DNA of 30,745 bases from a virus: positions 1 through 30,745 of IMG/VR virus record IMGVR_UViG_3300042945_001072; one strand, given 5' to 3'. The translations under genes and the position numbers were made by a program. The notes below the pieces were generated by a model that saw nothing but the letters and a program-made list of their open reading frames with translations, made no database searches and was not told where the DNA came from. Within the stretch, counting starts at the first letter, position 1; each line of letters opens with the position of its first letter. Shown here piece after piece: positions 1 to 8,696 of this stretch.

Positions 1-385
1 CTAAACCAACATCAACATCCAACCATTGTGAAGTTGGTAGGTTAAGTAGTTTTCCACCATCACCATAATAAGTTACGATTCCAGATACAGAAGATGCGGT
101 TACAATTCCGCTTGATAAACTTAAACCTGCACCAAGAATACTATTTACAGATAAACTATTAATTGAAACATTAGTAGCAGTTAATGTAGGAGTATAAATT
201 TGATTTGCAGTTACCAATCCAACTACTTTTACAGTCGCTTGTGCTGGACTAATCCCACGAATGTCTAAGGTTTCTGTTGGAATTGTCGTGCCAATACCAA
301 CCAAACCAGCTGGACTTATAACTAAATTATCATCATCAACTTGTAGTCCATTGCGAAAGTTAAACTGCTTTCTAATATTTGACAT
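1..385 (-). CDS. Virion structural / tail-fibre-like protein, N-terminal part (cut by window edge)
   Basis: The reading frame opens at ATG 383-385 on the minus strand and is still open at base 1, so only about 128 N-terminal residues are visible. The protein starts MSNIRKQF and carries a VGIGTTIPTETLDIRG segment followed by beta-rich, Thr/Ser/Val-rich sequence. The VGIGT..P.E.LDI motif is common in bacterial and phage fibre or cell-surface proteins, often ahead of beta-structured stalks, and it also fits the repetitive style of the neighbouring 1850-residue protein. I infer a tail-fibre or baseplate-attached structural role in the late virion gene cluster. A late promoter lies about 20 bases upstream of the start. 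The exact T4 counterpart cannot be told from this fragment. Confidence 0.75.
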   Translation of the reverse strand, partial: MSNIRKQFNFRNGLQVDDDNLVISPAGLVGIGTTIPTETLDIRGISPAQATVKVVGLVTANQIYTPTLTATNVSINSLSVNSILGAGLSLSSGIVTASSVSGIVTYYGDGGKLLNLPTSQWLDVDVGL

Positions 386-404
386 CTTATATGGGATTTT
401 CTAG

Positions 405-414
405 TTATTTATCC
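405..414 (-). promoter_or_regulatory. T4-type late promoter, GGATAAATAA
   Basis: On the minus strand the sequence reads GGATAAATAACTAG, matching the T4 late consensus TATAAATA and the cyanophage variants ATAAATA/CTAAATA. It sits about 20 bases upstream of the structural gene starting at 385 and just beyond the stop of the gene ending at 424. The extension ATAAATAACTA recurs at 21394. No -35 box is needed for this promoter class. Confidence 0.7.
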
Positions 415-423
415 TTATACACA

Positions 424-2430
424 TCAATACAATATTGTGTTGATATCGCTAAGAGTTCTTCCAAATATTTGTCCATAGTTTTGAAGAGTAACAGAAACAC
501 CAGGAGCTGTTGTAATTGCTGCTCCATTTTCACCACCTGCTGCACCATTAGGACTTGCTCCGGGAGATCCTGGTCTTCCATTACCACCAGGGCTAGCATT
601 GGTTCCACCTCCACCACCAGATCCTCCACTACTTAATGATCCAACACCACCAGATCCTCCAGTAGTTCCACTTGGACCGTATGCACCTCCGCCAGCAGCA
701 CCACCAGTTCCCGCAGGATATCCTCTACCTCCACCTCCTCCACCACCGGTAGAGTAGTTTGCATATGTTGTACAACTAGTTACTGTTCTTCGATTTCTAC
801 CAGTACCAACTGTTCTTGATGTACAAACTTGTGTAGTGAAAGAAGCACCATTTCCACCACCACCTCCTCCATATCCTTGAACAATCAGACCATAATTTCG
901 AAGTGTGCAAGATGTTTGTGCTGAAAATGCACATCCTGCTGGTTCTCCTGATATTGCTGGACCAAAAGATCCACCACCTCTTCCCCCAATTCCACCATAT
1001 CCATATATTTGACCACTTGGACCAACATTAACTATTAATTCTGTACCAGAATCCCATATTCCTGTTCTAAACGCTGCTGTTGTAGTTCCTGTTCTTTGTG
1101 TGCTATTGTAAATTGTTGTATTAACATCTGCCCATACTTTTGTTCCAGAAGTTGAAGATGGTTTTCCTTTAAATCCACCAATAACTCGAGTTGAATTTGC
1201 TAGATTATTATATCTAGATTTTAATCCACATTTATCTATTGCCGATGATGATAATGATGGAGTGCTAGTTGCCGTATCAATTGTTAATGCAAAATAGGAT
1301 AAATTTCCCCCTGATATTGGACCATTTGGACCCTGACGGTATGTGACACGTATATCATAAGTTCCTGCTGATATGAAAGTTGTATTGTCGTAAGCATTGA
1401 ATATACCAGGAGAACCTATTGGATTAAATCCTGCATTAAAAGTAAATACACTACCAATAGTAATGGTTGCATTATCATCTACTACACATTTAATTCTATA
1501 ATAAGTATTTGATGGGAATGTTACTCTTGCATAAGTCCAGGTAAATTCACCAGCAGGTGTTGGATTATTAATTACAGCATAATTATTCGAAGTATCATAA
1601 ACATTATAATAAGTAACTGCATATCTGGACACAAAATTTGCATCTGATACTTCTGCGTTTGCTGGATAACGATAAGGATCTGGTTTATATGGATACAATT
1701 GTCGATCAGCAACTCTGGTATTGTTTCCACTTACAGCAGATGCAGTTCCAATTGTTATTTTTGTTTTGGCATCACTACCACCTCTATCTCTTAAAGCCAA
1801 ACCTTTCGCAAGATTTGGTAATGCACTATCTCCTGGTGGGGGAGATATTACCAAACTATTCTCAGTTACCATATCAAGAAATCTTAAATTTTCTATCAGT
1901 CCTGAAAAAGTAACTACTAGTGGAGAATCACTTATTTGAACATTAATAGTTGTATCTAGACCATTCGAAAAATTTACAGTGATGTTACTTGCATTATGTT
2001 GTTGAAATGTTATACTTCCAAAAGAAGATCCTTGAGATGATGGATCATCATTTATTCTAATTCTAATAGGAACAGTAGCAACACCAGATCCAAATGACTC
2101 CAAATATACTGTTGGAGTTGTTGATGAATTATCAACTCTAAACCATACATCTCTTAAACCAGTTTCAAGTGCTTGCATCGTGTCGAAATGAAACTGAGAT
2201 GGTATTGAACCAGAACTACTAAAACAATCGACAACCATATTAAGTTTTTTATTATAAAAATCACTAAAATTAATTCTACCAGATTGTGGAATTCCATCAT
2301 CAAGTGGCATATTTGTAAGTCCACTAAATGATTCACTAACTCGATAAGCCCCAATATTTCTATTTGGGGGAGTTCCAAATTCATTAGTGATATCAGAAAA
2401 CCTTATTGTGCCAGAGCCTTGTAAAGTCAT
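424..2430 (-). CDS. Virion structural protein with glycine-rich C-terminal tip
   Basis: The product has 668 residues. The N-terminal 65 residues (MTLQGSGTIRFSDI.NEFG...SGRINFSDFYNKK) look like an attachment module typical of cyanophage tail proteins. Residues about 70-440 are predicted beta-rich, with Thr, Asn and Ser abundant. From about 470 to the end the chain becomes extremely glycine-rich (GYGGIGGRGGG, GYGGGGGG, TGGGGGGGRG), resembling the polyglycine tips of phage adhesins such as those of the T-even gp38 type. A role in host recognition is therefore plausible but inferred. The start is supported by a GGAG Shine-Dalgarno sequence about 10 bases upstream, and the gene follows the 1850-residue gene by 17 bases, so the two are probably co-transcribed. 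Confidence 0.75.
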   Translation of the reverse strand: MTLQGSGTIRFSDITNEFGTPPNRNIGAYRVSESFSGLTNMPLDDGIPQSGRINFSDFYNKKLNMVVDCFSSSGSIPSQFHFDTMQALETGLRDVWFRVDNSSTTPTVYLESFGSGVATVPIRIRINDDPSSQGSSFGSITFQQHNASNITVNFSNGLDTTINVQISDSPLVVTFSGLIENLRFLDMVTENSLVISPPPGDSALPNLAKGLALRDRGGSDAKTKITIGTASAVSGNNTRVADRQLYPYKPDPYRYPANAEVSDANFVSRYAVTYYNVYDTSNNYAVINNPTPAGEFTWTYARVTFPSNTYYRIKCVVDDNATITIGSVFTFNAGFNPIGSPGIFNAYDNTTFISAGTYDIRVTYRQGPNGPISGGNLSYFALTIDTATSTPSLSSSAIDKCGLKSRYNNLANSTRVIGGFKGKPSSTSGTKVWADVNTTIYNSTQRTGTTTAAFRTGIWDSGTELIVNVGPSGQIYGYGGIGGRGGGSFGPAISGEPAGCAFSAQTSCTLRNYGLIVQGYGGGGGGNGASFTTQVCTSRTVGTGRNRRTVTSCTTYANYSTGGGGGGGRGYPAGTGGAAGGGAYGPSGTTGGSGGVGSLSSGGSGGGGGTNASPGGNGRPGSPGASPNGAAGGENGAAITTAPGVSVTLQNYGQIFGRTLSDINTILY

Positions 2431-2447
2431 TTGATATTTACTCCTAA

Positions 2448-5400
2448 TTATTTGGAAGATTTTAATTCTTCGATTTCTTTTTTAAGTTCTTTAATTGCCT
2501 CAATAAGTAGGGGAACCAACTTATCATATTTTACAGTAATATATTCAGAATTAATTGGAGCTGGTCCTGTTACTTCTGGAAGAACTTCATAAACCTCTTG
2601 GGCAGAAACACCGACGTGTGTTTCTTCTGTATTCAACCCAAACTGGCCAGCAAGATCATTGAATCTGTAGGTAAATCCATTTAAAGAACATACTTTTTCA
2701 AGAGCATTTGCAATTATAACTCTATCGGTTTTCAGTCTATCATCAGAAACAAATGCACTTATGTCACCAGTTGCTTGAATAGATCCATTAACTGTTAAAG
2801 GACCTACGGTAGCTGAACCTGAAATTGATAATGAAGATCCAGAGATAGATCCACTAATCGAAGCATCACCAGAAACTGTGATTCCAGAAGAAGATGTTTG
2901 AAGTCTAGAAACATTATCATAGTATAGTGCAACAGCATCATTTTCTGTTGCAGTAAGTAATGTTTCTGATCCTGCTGCGTTTTTGATTTGTAGAGCACTG
3001 GTGTTTATTTGTAGTGCTCCTGAACTAGATTCAGTAATATAACTGTTTGTATTATCAGTATAAATTTGAAGTTGCTGTGAATCTCCTAATATAATTTTTC
3101 GGTCAGTTTTGACGAAAATATCAGCGCCTACACTTAAAGTACTTCCTATGCCAACACCACCACTAACAACAAGCGATCCAGTTGTAATTGATGTAGATTC
3201 TGTTGTAGAGTTAAATTTAACGTCACCGCAAACATTTAATCTCTTTGAAATGCCAACTCCACCAGCAACAGTAAGAGCACCAGTTGTACAACTCGTAGAT
3301 TCTGTGTCATTTTTTACTTCAATGTGCCCAGAAACTCTTAAATTGTCATTGAGAATAAGTTGTTGATTCATTCTCACGTCACCATTAAATGTGACTGGTC
3401 CGTCAAATTGTGAAAGAATCTGACCAGAGTTTCCACCCTCTACAAGAATTCTTTCTTTAACGATAACTTCATCAAATACAACACTTAAACGATTTGGATC
3501 TTCACCAGTAATTGTTGGTGTAGGAACGTCAAAAGTTGTTTGCTCACCGGACTGTGCTGAATATTTGGTGTTTCCAATGTAGAAATCACCATCACTATTC
3601 ATACCAGTGTAAAGAACAGATCCGCACGATGTTTCTTGTGCTTGTGCAAGGAAATCTTCTTTTTCGCTTAAAGTTTTAACTTGAACTTGTGGAAGACCAG
3701 TTGAATAGTTACCAGGACCGTATCCAAGGTATTCGAATGTGTGACCAGAGGCACGAACAATCGATGGTCTGCGGAATTCGATTGGGGTTAGTCTAATTTT
3801 TTTAATTAATGCACCACTATTATGAGATTCAATAATAGTTCCCATTGAACCACGAATTACTTGAAGTTCATTTGAACCAGCACCAGTAAGAGTATTACTC
3901 TTAACTCGCATAATTTCATTGTCAATTTGAATATAAGAACCTAGTGGGAATCTTGCTGCAGTTCCAATACCAGCACCTGGAAGATCTACGATGAATTCTT
4001 CATCACTTGTAATTGTTTCACCAAGAATTAAAAGTTCATTATCATAAATTGCAAGAGATCTTACACCAAGATTTTCTCCAAGATTATCTGCACTTGCACT
4101 ATTTGCAGACATACCATGTTTTAATGACCATCTAGCGTCTGCCAATGAAATTGGTGTTTTTACTGTGAATTCATTAACACTATTGACGTTATTGACAATA
4201 TAATCACCTAGATTATTATTACTACTATCTAATATTCTAAGTGCATTACCAGCAAGCAGTCCGTGAGGAGAACTGAGTGATTGATAAGTTGCAATACCAA
4301 TTGTACTATCGTATTCGGTTTGTCTAATCGTAATTGCTGGACCAATATTAAGAGCATATTGATTTGCAACAATTAATGGATCACCTGCTGTTTTTGCGAT
4401 AGAAATTGCACTCTTGTTTGATGCAGAAGTAATTCTAAAATATCCACCAGCGGTCGTTCCAATACCAGTAACTTGAACATAATTATCAACTGCTGTTGAA
4501 ATACCGACACTATTAATTACAACATTTGCCTGAGGTGTTCCACCAATTACACTACTATCAAAATAAAGTTGTTCGCCATCAGTATATCCCGAACCTGCTT
4601 CAACAAGAGTTGCAGCAGTAACAGCACCACCACTAACTGTTACATTTGCAGTGGCTCCATCCCAAACTGCTGATGATGGTGCAGCATTACTATTAAATAA
4701 TCTTACATTATAATATGTACCATTTGTATGTCCAGATCCACCATTGAGTGTGGTGTATGCTTTAATACCACCAAGTTGATGCTCTCCATCAAATGTCAGT
4801 GTTGCAGCAGTTCCAGAATCTGAAACACCAGTAATTTTTCTACCGTGAGAGAATGTATCAACAAATTTATCAAGTGTTTCTCTTGTTATACTTCTCTTTA
4901 AATCATTTGTGGAAACATCTCCCTTTGGATGTCTTTTAGTAAAGCTTTTCGCTGCTGGTGGATTATCTTCGTGATTATCTCTATCTTGTTGTGGATATAG
5001 ATCAGATACTCTTTGTGAACATTTAAAATCTGTAAATTCAACAGGAATTGCAGTTCCAGAATTTAGGACATATAAGTAATAAACACCATCCTGAACATTG
5101 TAAATGTATGGTGTAACAACTTCTGATCTGTAAACATAGAAATTGTCAATTACATCAGATCTAGTGAATCTGGGAAGATCTTTTGTTCTGGTATTAGTAT
5201 TACTTGTAAATGTTCCAGGATTATGAGTTACTCCGAATATGTCGGTGGAGCTGTATGAGAAAGTTTTATCATCAGTAATTGCAGAAACTGCAAATGTTCC
5301 ATTATACCCAATATTCTTTGTTCCAGACGTATTAGTAGTGCTCTGGGCGTTTGTGACAATAATTTTATCACCAACTCTCAAATCGTGAGTGGAGTCTGCT

Positions 5401-8000
5401 CTAACAGTGACTGTTGCAGTTCCAGAATTAAATGTGCAAGTTGAAATAAATCTTGGATTACGATCATAATCATAATCTGATCTTGTCAGTGATGTTAAAG
5501 AGAAGTCGGAGTTTTCTCTAACCGAAGTAGAACTTGATTCTTGTATGACAAATCCTTCGCTAGGAGCTCTACCATTTGAAAGTTCTTTTGGAATTACATA
5601 ACGAAGTTTATAAATTTTTTCATCTAAACTTCTATCGTCTTCTTTTCTTAAAACATAAGAAATATCTGTTTCCGGAATTGTAAGACCATTAATATAAGTA
5701 TAAAGTTCACTATTAGCACTTACATGAACAAACCACTGATTTTGATTTGGATCCCACTGAATAGGATGACCTAGTTCCCCAGACTCTTTGTCAGAAACTC
5801 TACTTTCAATTCTAAGTTGTTGCCCACCATAAGCAGTAATTGTTAATGGTGTTTGTGATGATGCATTTGTTCTTGAAGAAGCAATTTGAATTTCAGTGGC
5901 ACCTAATGTGGTTTTCTTTTCCGAAGTTACTGCATAATATAACGTATTCTCTTCAATGCCTTCGGGTAGATCACCAGTTTCACTGAAAATACGAATGGAT
6001 TCACCGTTTCTCAGTGAATGTCCTGTGGGAATCGTATAAACTGTCCCGTTAGAAGTATTTGATAGTGTTGTTTTATAAACTTTGGCAGAACTATCTGATC
6101 CAGAAATCGTTGTAGCAGGAGAAACGATCGGACCATTGGTCATTAAAATATTTGCTTTATATGTTGAAACATATACAGCATCATTAACTCTTGCACCAAT
6201 TCTATAACCCTGAGAAATAATCGGAGGTGCAATATCTAGTTTGTTGTATCCTAATAAGTATAGATGATTGCTAATTCCAACTGATTTTGTTTTGCTTACA
6301 TCAAATTGAACCCATTCGATTTGGGATTCATCCTTAACAATTGCTCTTGGAGAAACAATTGATGTAATATATCCCTTGTTATCTTTTGTAAATGCTTCTG
6401 CTTTAAATCCATCAGCAAGAAGTGATACTTGACCAAAGTTAGAGTTAGAGTTTGTAATCGAAGCATCACCACCACTACGAGTATCGAAATGATAAGTAAA
6501 TCCAATAGCAAAGACGGAAACGATTTGAATAAACGCATCGTTTGACATCTTAATGTGACTAATCTCCCAACCTTGTCTATAAATTGCGTCGGGATCAAGG
6601 TGATAAACAAATGCCTGATTAATTGATGATGATTCTGATGAAAGAGCTTCACCAGTTACTTTTGTAATCCCAATGCTATCATACGTTCTATTTGATGGAT
6701 TATATTTTACAAAAGCACGGTCATCTTTTTGTAGAGATACAGCAGTAAACTGTGCGACGACCATTGAACGGAAACCTGATGCTTTTGCACCATCAGCGTG
6801 CATTCCATTCATACCCCATACAGAGCGTAAGGATACGTTGAATACGTATGGGGAAGCACCAGATACAGTGTCAGTTTCAATAATAACTGCTGCGGTTGGA
6901 CCAGGTGCCAATCCTGCTGCTGGACCTGCTGGTAAGTTCGCTCTTACGTTTGATAGTGAATAAGTGAATGTAGTGCTACTAATAACAGAAGAAACTTTTG
7001 TTGAAATATTATAATCATTAACGTTAATTCCACGGATCTTAATTGGAGTTCCACCAGTCAATCCGTGTGGCGTTTGTGTTGTAACTGTGACAACTGTTCC
7101 TGGTGTTGCACCATCACCAGAAATGATTGAAGAAATGGTAATTGGATCAGCAGCAAATGCTCCAACAATTTCCCATTCTGGTCTTTGCTTAGCAAATGAA
7201 TTTGGTTCAGATGGATATTTTTGATCAATTTCCCTTCCAGATGCTCTATTAAAAGCATTACCGACCTTGCTATAATACATATCAAGATCTGTAATGGCAT
7301 AACCACTTGGTAAATTTACACCATCAGCATATTCGAAACAAGTCAGCTTATGGTGTGAAAATGTTGGTCTGGACTGATTATTCGCAGAAAAATCAGACGG
7401 GTCAGTATAGACAAGACCAAGTTCATTTCCATCAAAAATAGAAAACTGCCAAAAATAACAAGCACCAGTAATTCTAAAAATGGCACTAGTCGGTGCGTTA
7501 GAATCCGTGGGATTTGGAACGTATTTTGGTCGAATTTTAGTCTTTCTTAAATCAAGACCAACGATTGAAGTTCCTCTTGGAACAACTGCTCCACCGTAAA
7601 TACTATTAAACTTATAGAGAATATTGTCCGATTGTGTAAGATCAAAGTTAGAATTAAGTGTTAAAGTTAATTCTGCACCAGCAAAAGATTCTGCACCTGT
7701 TGGAGAAACTGCCGTTGCAACTCCACCATTATCTTTGATTGCATAACCAGGTCTATTATCAACTAGGTGTTCGCCAGGAAATAAAAGAATTGTTGTTTTT
7801 TCTGTAATATCATTATCATTTCCTCTTAGATACGAGAATCTAGCAGACTCAATTAATGCTCTCTGAATCGTTTTAAATGGTTTTGTTAATGAGTTACCCT
7901 GATTCTCAATACCATCAGTAGCATCAAGATCATTGGGGTTAACATAAAGAATACGACCTTCTGTATTCTTGATAAAATTCTCTAGCTTATTAAGAGGCAT
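2448..8000 (-). CDS. Giant tail-fibre / baseplate protein with C-terminal Peptidase_S74 chaperone
   Basis: At 1850 residues this is the largest gene in the window. The N-terminus (ILYVNPNDLDATDGIENQG, then KPFKTIQRALIESARFSY) is a widely shared cyanophage module resembling the start of a pectate-lyase-like beta-helix. The centre is long beta-rich sequence. Residues about 1550-1640 hold two near-copies of a repeat (TGALTVAGGVGI / TGSLVVSGGVGI), typical of trimeric fibre shafts. From about 1752 the chain reads SDDRLKTD, a GVSAQEVYEVLPE segment and a final Lys/Glu helix. This is the Peptidase_S74 intramolecular chaperone, which in known members trimerises, assists fibre folding and cleaves itself at the Ser of the S-D dyad. 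It starts behind a late promoter at 8032-8041. Confidence 0.85.
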   Translation of the reverse strand: MPLNKLENFIKNTEGRILYVNPNDLDATDGIENQGNSLTKPFKTIQRALIESARFSYLRGNDNDITEKTTILLFPGEHLVDNRPGYAIKDNGGVATAVSPTGAESFAGAELTLTLNSNFDLTQSDNILYKFNSIYGGAVVPRGTSIVGLDLRKTKIRPKYVPNPTDSNAPTSAIFRITGACYFWQFSIFDGNELGLVYTDPSDFSANNQSRPTFSHHKLTCFEYADGVNLPSGYAITDLDMYYSKVGNAFNRASGREIDQKYPSEPNSFAKQRPEWEIVGAFAADPITISSIISGDGATPGTVVTVTTQTPHGLTGGTPIKIRGINVNDYNISTKVSSVISSTTFTYSLSNVRANLPAGPAAGLAPGPTAAVIIETDTVSGASPYVFNVSLRSVWGMNGMHADGAKASGFRSMVVAQFTAVSLQKDDRAFVKYNPSNRTYDSIGITKVTGEALSSESSSINQAFVYHLDPDAIYRQGWEISHIKMSNDAFIQIVSVFAIGFTYHFDTRSGGDASITNSNSNFGQVSLLADGFKAEAFTKDNKGYITSIVSPRAIVKDESQIEWVQFDVSKTKSVGISNHLYLLGYNKLDIAPPIISQGYRIGARVNDAVYVSTYKANILMTNGPIVSPATTISGSDSSAKVYKTTLSNTSNGTVYTIPTGHSLRNGESIRIFSETGDLPEGIEENTLYYAVTSEKKTTLGATEIQIASSRTNASSQTPLTITAYGGQQLRIESRVSDKESGELGHPIQWDPNQNQWFVHVSANSELYTYINGLTIPETDISYVLRKEDDRSLDEKIYKLRYVIPKELSNGRAPSEGFVIQESSSTSVRENSDFSLTSLTRSDYDYDRNPRFISTCTFNSGTATVTVRADSTHDLRVGDKIIVTNAQSTTNTSGTKNIGYNGTFAVSAITDDKTFSYSSTDIFGVTHNPGTFTSNTNTRTKDLPRFTRSDVIDNFYVYRSEVVTPYIYNVQDGVYYLYVLNSGTAIPVEFTDFKCSQRVSDLYPQQDRDNHEDNPPAAKSFTKRHPKGDVSTNDLKRSITRETLDKFVDTFSHGRKITGVSDSGTAATLTFDGEHQLGGIKAYTTLNGGSGHTNGTYYNVRLFNSNAAPSSAVWDGATANVTVSGGAVTAATLVEAGSGYTDGEQLYFDSSVIGGTPQANVVINSVGISTAVDNYVQVTGIGTTAGGYFRITSASNKSAISIAKTAGDPLIVANQYALNIGPAITIRQTEYDSTIGIATYQSLSSPHGLLAGNALRILDSSNNNLGDYIVNNVNSVNEFTVKTPISLADARWSLKHGMSANSASADNLGENLGVRSLAIYDNELLILGETITSDEEFIVDLPGAGIGTAARFPLGSYIQIDNEIMRVKSNTLTGAGSNELQVIRGSMGTIIESHNSGALIKKIRLTPIEFRRPSIVRASGHTFEYLGYGPGNYSTGLPQVQVKTLSEKEDFLAQAQETSCGSVLYTGMNSDGDFYIGNTKYSAQSGEQTTFDVPTPTITGEDPNRLSVVFDEVIVKERILVEGGNSGQILSQFDGPVTFNGDVRMNQQLILNDNLRVSGHIEVKNDTESTSCTTGALTVAGGVGISKRLNVCGDVKFNSTTESTSITTGSLVVSGGVGIGSTLSVGADIFVKTDRKIILGDSQQLQIYTDNTNSYITESSSGALQINTSALQIKNAAGSETLLTATENDAVALYYDNVSRLQTSSSGITVSGDASISGSISGSSLSISGSATVGPLTVNGSIQATGDISAFVSDDRLKTDRVIIANALEKVCSLNGFTYRFNDLAGQFGLNTEETHVGVSAQEVYEVLPEVTGPAPINSEYITVKYDKLVPLLIEAIKELKKEIEELKSSK

Positions 8001-8031
8001 CGGATTATATTCGCCAAGATATTTCTATGCT

Positions 8032-8041
8032 TTATTTATCC
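8032..8041 (-). promoter_or_regulatory. Late promoter GGATAAATAA overlapping a stop codon
   Basis: ATAAATA (8033-8039, minus) lies 32 bases upstream of the 1850-residue gene. The TAA stop codon of the preceding 100-residue gene (8036-8038) is inside the promoter element, so coding and promoter sequence are merged. Confidence 0.7.
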
Positions 8042-8338
8042 CATTAAATCCTCCTCATCATATTCAATAACATCATCAGGCATATCTTCTGGATTCTCTA
8101 ACTCAACTGGAAAAAAGCAAGGATGGACCTCTTCGTCTATCAAATAGAATGAGTTTCTGTATAAATCTTCGGGTTCAAATGTACGATTTTTATCTGCTGC
8201 TCTACAAAGATCTTGATCATATAAGTGACCATCTGGAAGTTCGTCAAACGTAAAAGGAATGTGATTGATAAAATACATCTTCACAATCATACTGCCATTA
8301 TTGTACCAGCAGTATGCGTGATCGATACGATAAGACAT
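8036..8338 (-). CDS. Conserved-looking acidic hypothetical protein, 100 aa
   Basis: I do not recognise this family. The start is set at ATG 8336-8338 (MSYRIDHAYCWYNNG), because a longer in-frame start at 8410 would run through the tRNA-Leu gene. The protein has an aromatic N-terminal half and a strongly acidic C-terminus (ENPEDMPDDVIEYDEEDLMG), giving a low predicted pI. No membrane segment or catalytic motif is visible. A GGGAAA stretch precedes the start, and a late promoter motif lies about 20 bases upstream at 8358-8364. It sits between the tRNA cluster and the giant fibre gene, so it could be a late gene of unknown function. Confidence 0.7.
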   Translation of the reverse strand: MSYRIDHAYCWYNNGSMIVKMYFINHIPFTFDELPDGHLYDQDLCRAADKNRTFEPEDLYRNSFYLIDEEVHPCFFPVELENPEDMPDDVIEYDEEDLMG

Positions 8339-8357
8339 AGGGTTTTCCCATATCTTA

Positions 8358-8364
8358 TATTTAT
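8358..8364 (-). promoter_or_regulatory. Probable late promoter (ATAAATA)
   Basis: The minus strand reads AAATAAATATAAG between the 3' end of tRNA-Leu and the start of the 100-residue gene. Motif and 20-base spacing match the other late promoters in the window. Confidence 0.55.
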
Positions 8365-8369
8365 TTTTA

Positions 8370-8453
8370 TGCGAGTAGGGAGACTTGAACTCCCACGAGG
8401 TTGCCCCCAACAGATTTTAAGTCTGGTGTGTCTACCGATTCCACCATACTCGC
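8370..8453 (-). tRNA. tRNA-Leu (anticodon UAA)
   Basis: The gene folds as a class II tRNA with a 7-bp acceptor stem (GCGAGTA/TACTCGC), an anticodon stem CCAGA/TCTGG with loop CTTAAAA giving anticodon UAA, a long variable arm, and a T-arm GGGAG-TTCAAGT-CTCCC. The discriminator base is A and CCA is not encoded. UUA is a common Leu codon in AT-rich phage genes but less so in many Synechococcus hosts, which is the usual explanation for phage-carried tRNAs. Confidence 0.93.
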
Positions 8454-8462
8454 TTGTTTGAT

Positions 8463-8540
8463 GCCGTGTGTTTGTGAGACTAAATCAAAACCGTTTGATA
8501 GATGCCCCACTGGATTCTATCATAAGTTATGAACCACGGC
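8463..8540 (-). ncRNA. Tentative: tRNA-sized structured element between tRNA genes (not a canonical tRNA)
   Basis: This 78-base spacer is closed by a 6-bp complement (GCCGTG/CACGGC), like an acceptor stem, and sits 9 and 3 bases from the flanking tRNA genes. Inside are two mutually exclusive perfect hairpins: TGATAGA/TCTATCA with a 13-base loop, and ATCAAA/TTTGAT with a 4-base loop. I could not find a T-loop or a valid D-arm, so it is not a normal tRNA on either strand. It may be a decayed tRNA, a processing spacer or an unrelated small RNA. The strand is assumed from the neighbours. Confidence 0.35.
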
Positions 8541-8543
8541 AAG

Positions 8544-8616
8544 TGCTCGTTGTGGGGAACGATCCCACCTATGCCGATTTATGAGATCGGTGCATTCACC
8601 AGATTGCTAAACGAGC
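8544..8616 (-). tRNA. tRNA with anticodon CAU (Met or lysidine-modified Ile2)
   Basis: The acceptor stem is 7 bp (GCTCGTT/AACGAGC) and the anticodon stem CCGAT/ATCGG has loop CTCATAA, giving anticodon CAU. The D-stem is GCA/TGC. The T-stem is GTGGG/CCCAC, but its loop ATCGTTC departs from the usual TTCRANY, lacking the expected A at position 58. CAU may mean elongator Met or, after lysidine modification, Ile(AUA). The sequence alone does not settle this. Confidence 0.85.
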
Positions 8617-8618
8617 AA

Positions 8619-8690
8619 TGGGAACACTGGGAGTTGAACCCAGACTAACCCGTTATAAGCAGGCCGCTCTGACCATTAAGCTATGCTCCC
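8619..8690 (-). tRNA. tRNA-Ile (anticodon UAU)
   Basis: The acceptor stem is GGGAGCA/TGTTCCC with one G-U pair, and the D-arm is GCTTAATGGTCAGAGC. The anticodon stem GCCTG/CGGGT has loop CTTATAA, giving UAU after the invariant U33, and the T-arm is CTGGG-TTCAACT-CCCAG. The discriminator is A and no CCA is encoded. UAU reads AUA, a codon frequent in AT-rich phage genes. The gene begins 7 bases after the stop of the Phd-like gene and is probably co-transcribed with it. Confidence 0.88.
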
Positions 8691-8696
8691 TTGCTT

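Noticed and set aside
424-1020. Tandem GGN/CCN repeats considered as a CRISPR or minisatellite array.
   Set aside because: They are irregular codon-level repeats within glycine-rich coding sequence, without conserved spacers.
6673-6963. Plus-strand frame opposite the giant fibre gene.
   Set aside because: It lies fully inside a well-supported minus-strand gene and has no context; shadow frame.
8339-8410. Longer start for the 100-residue gene, 24 codons upstream.
   Set aside because: It would translate through the tRNA-Leu gene, and the downstream ATG has its own late promoter and leader.
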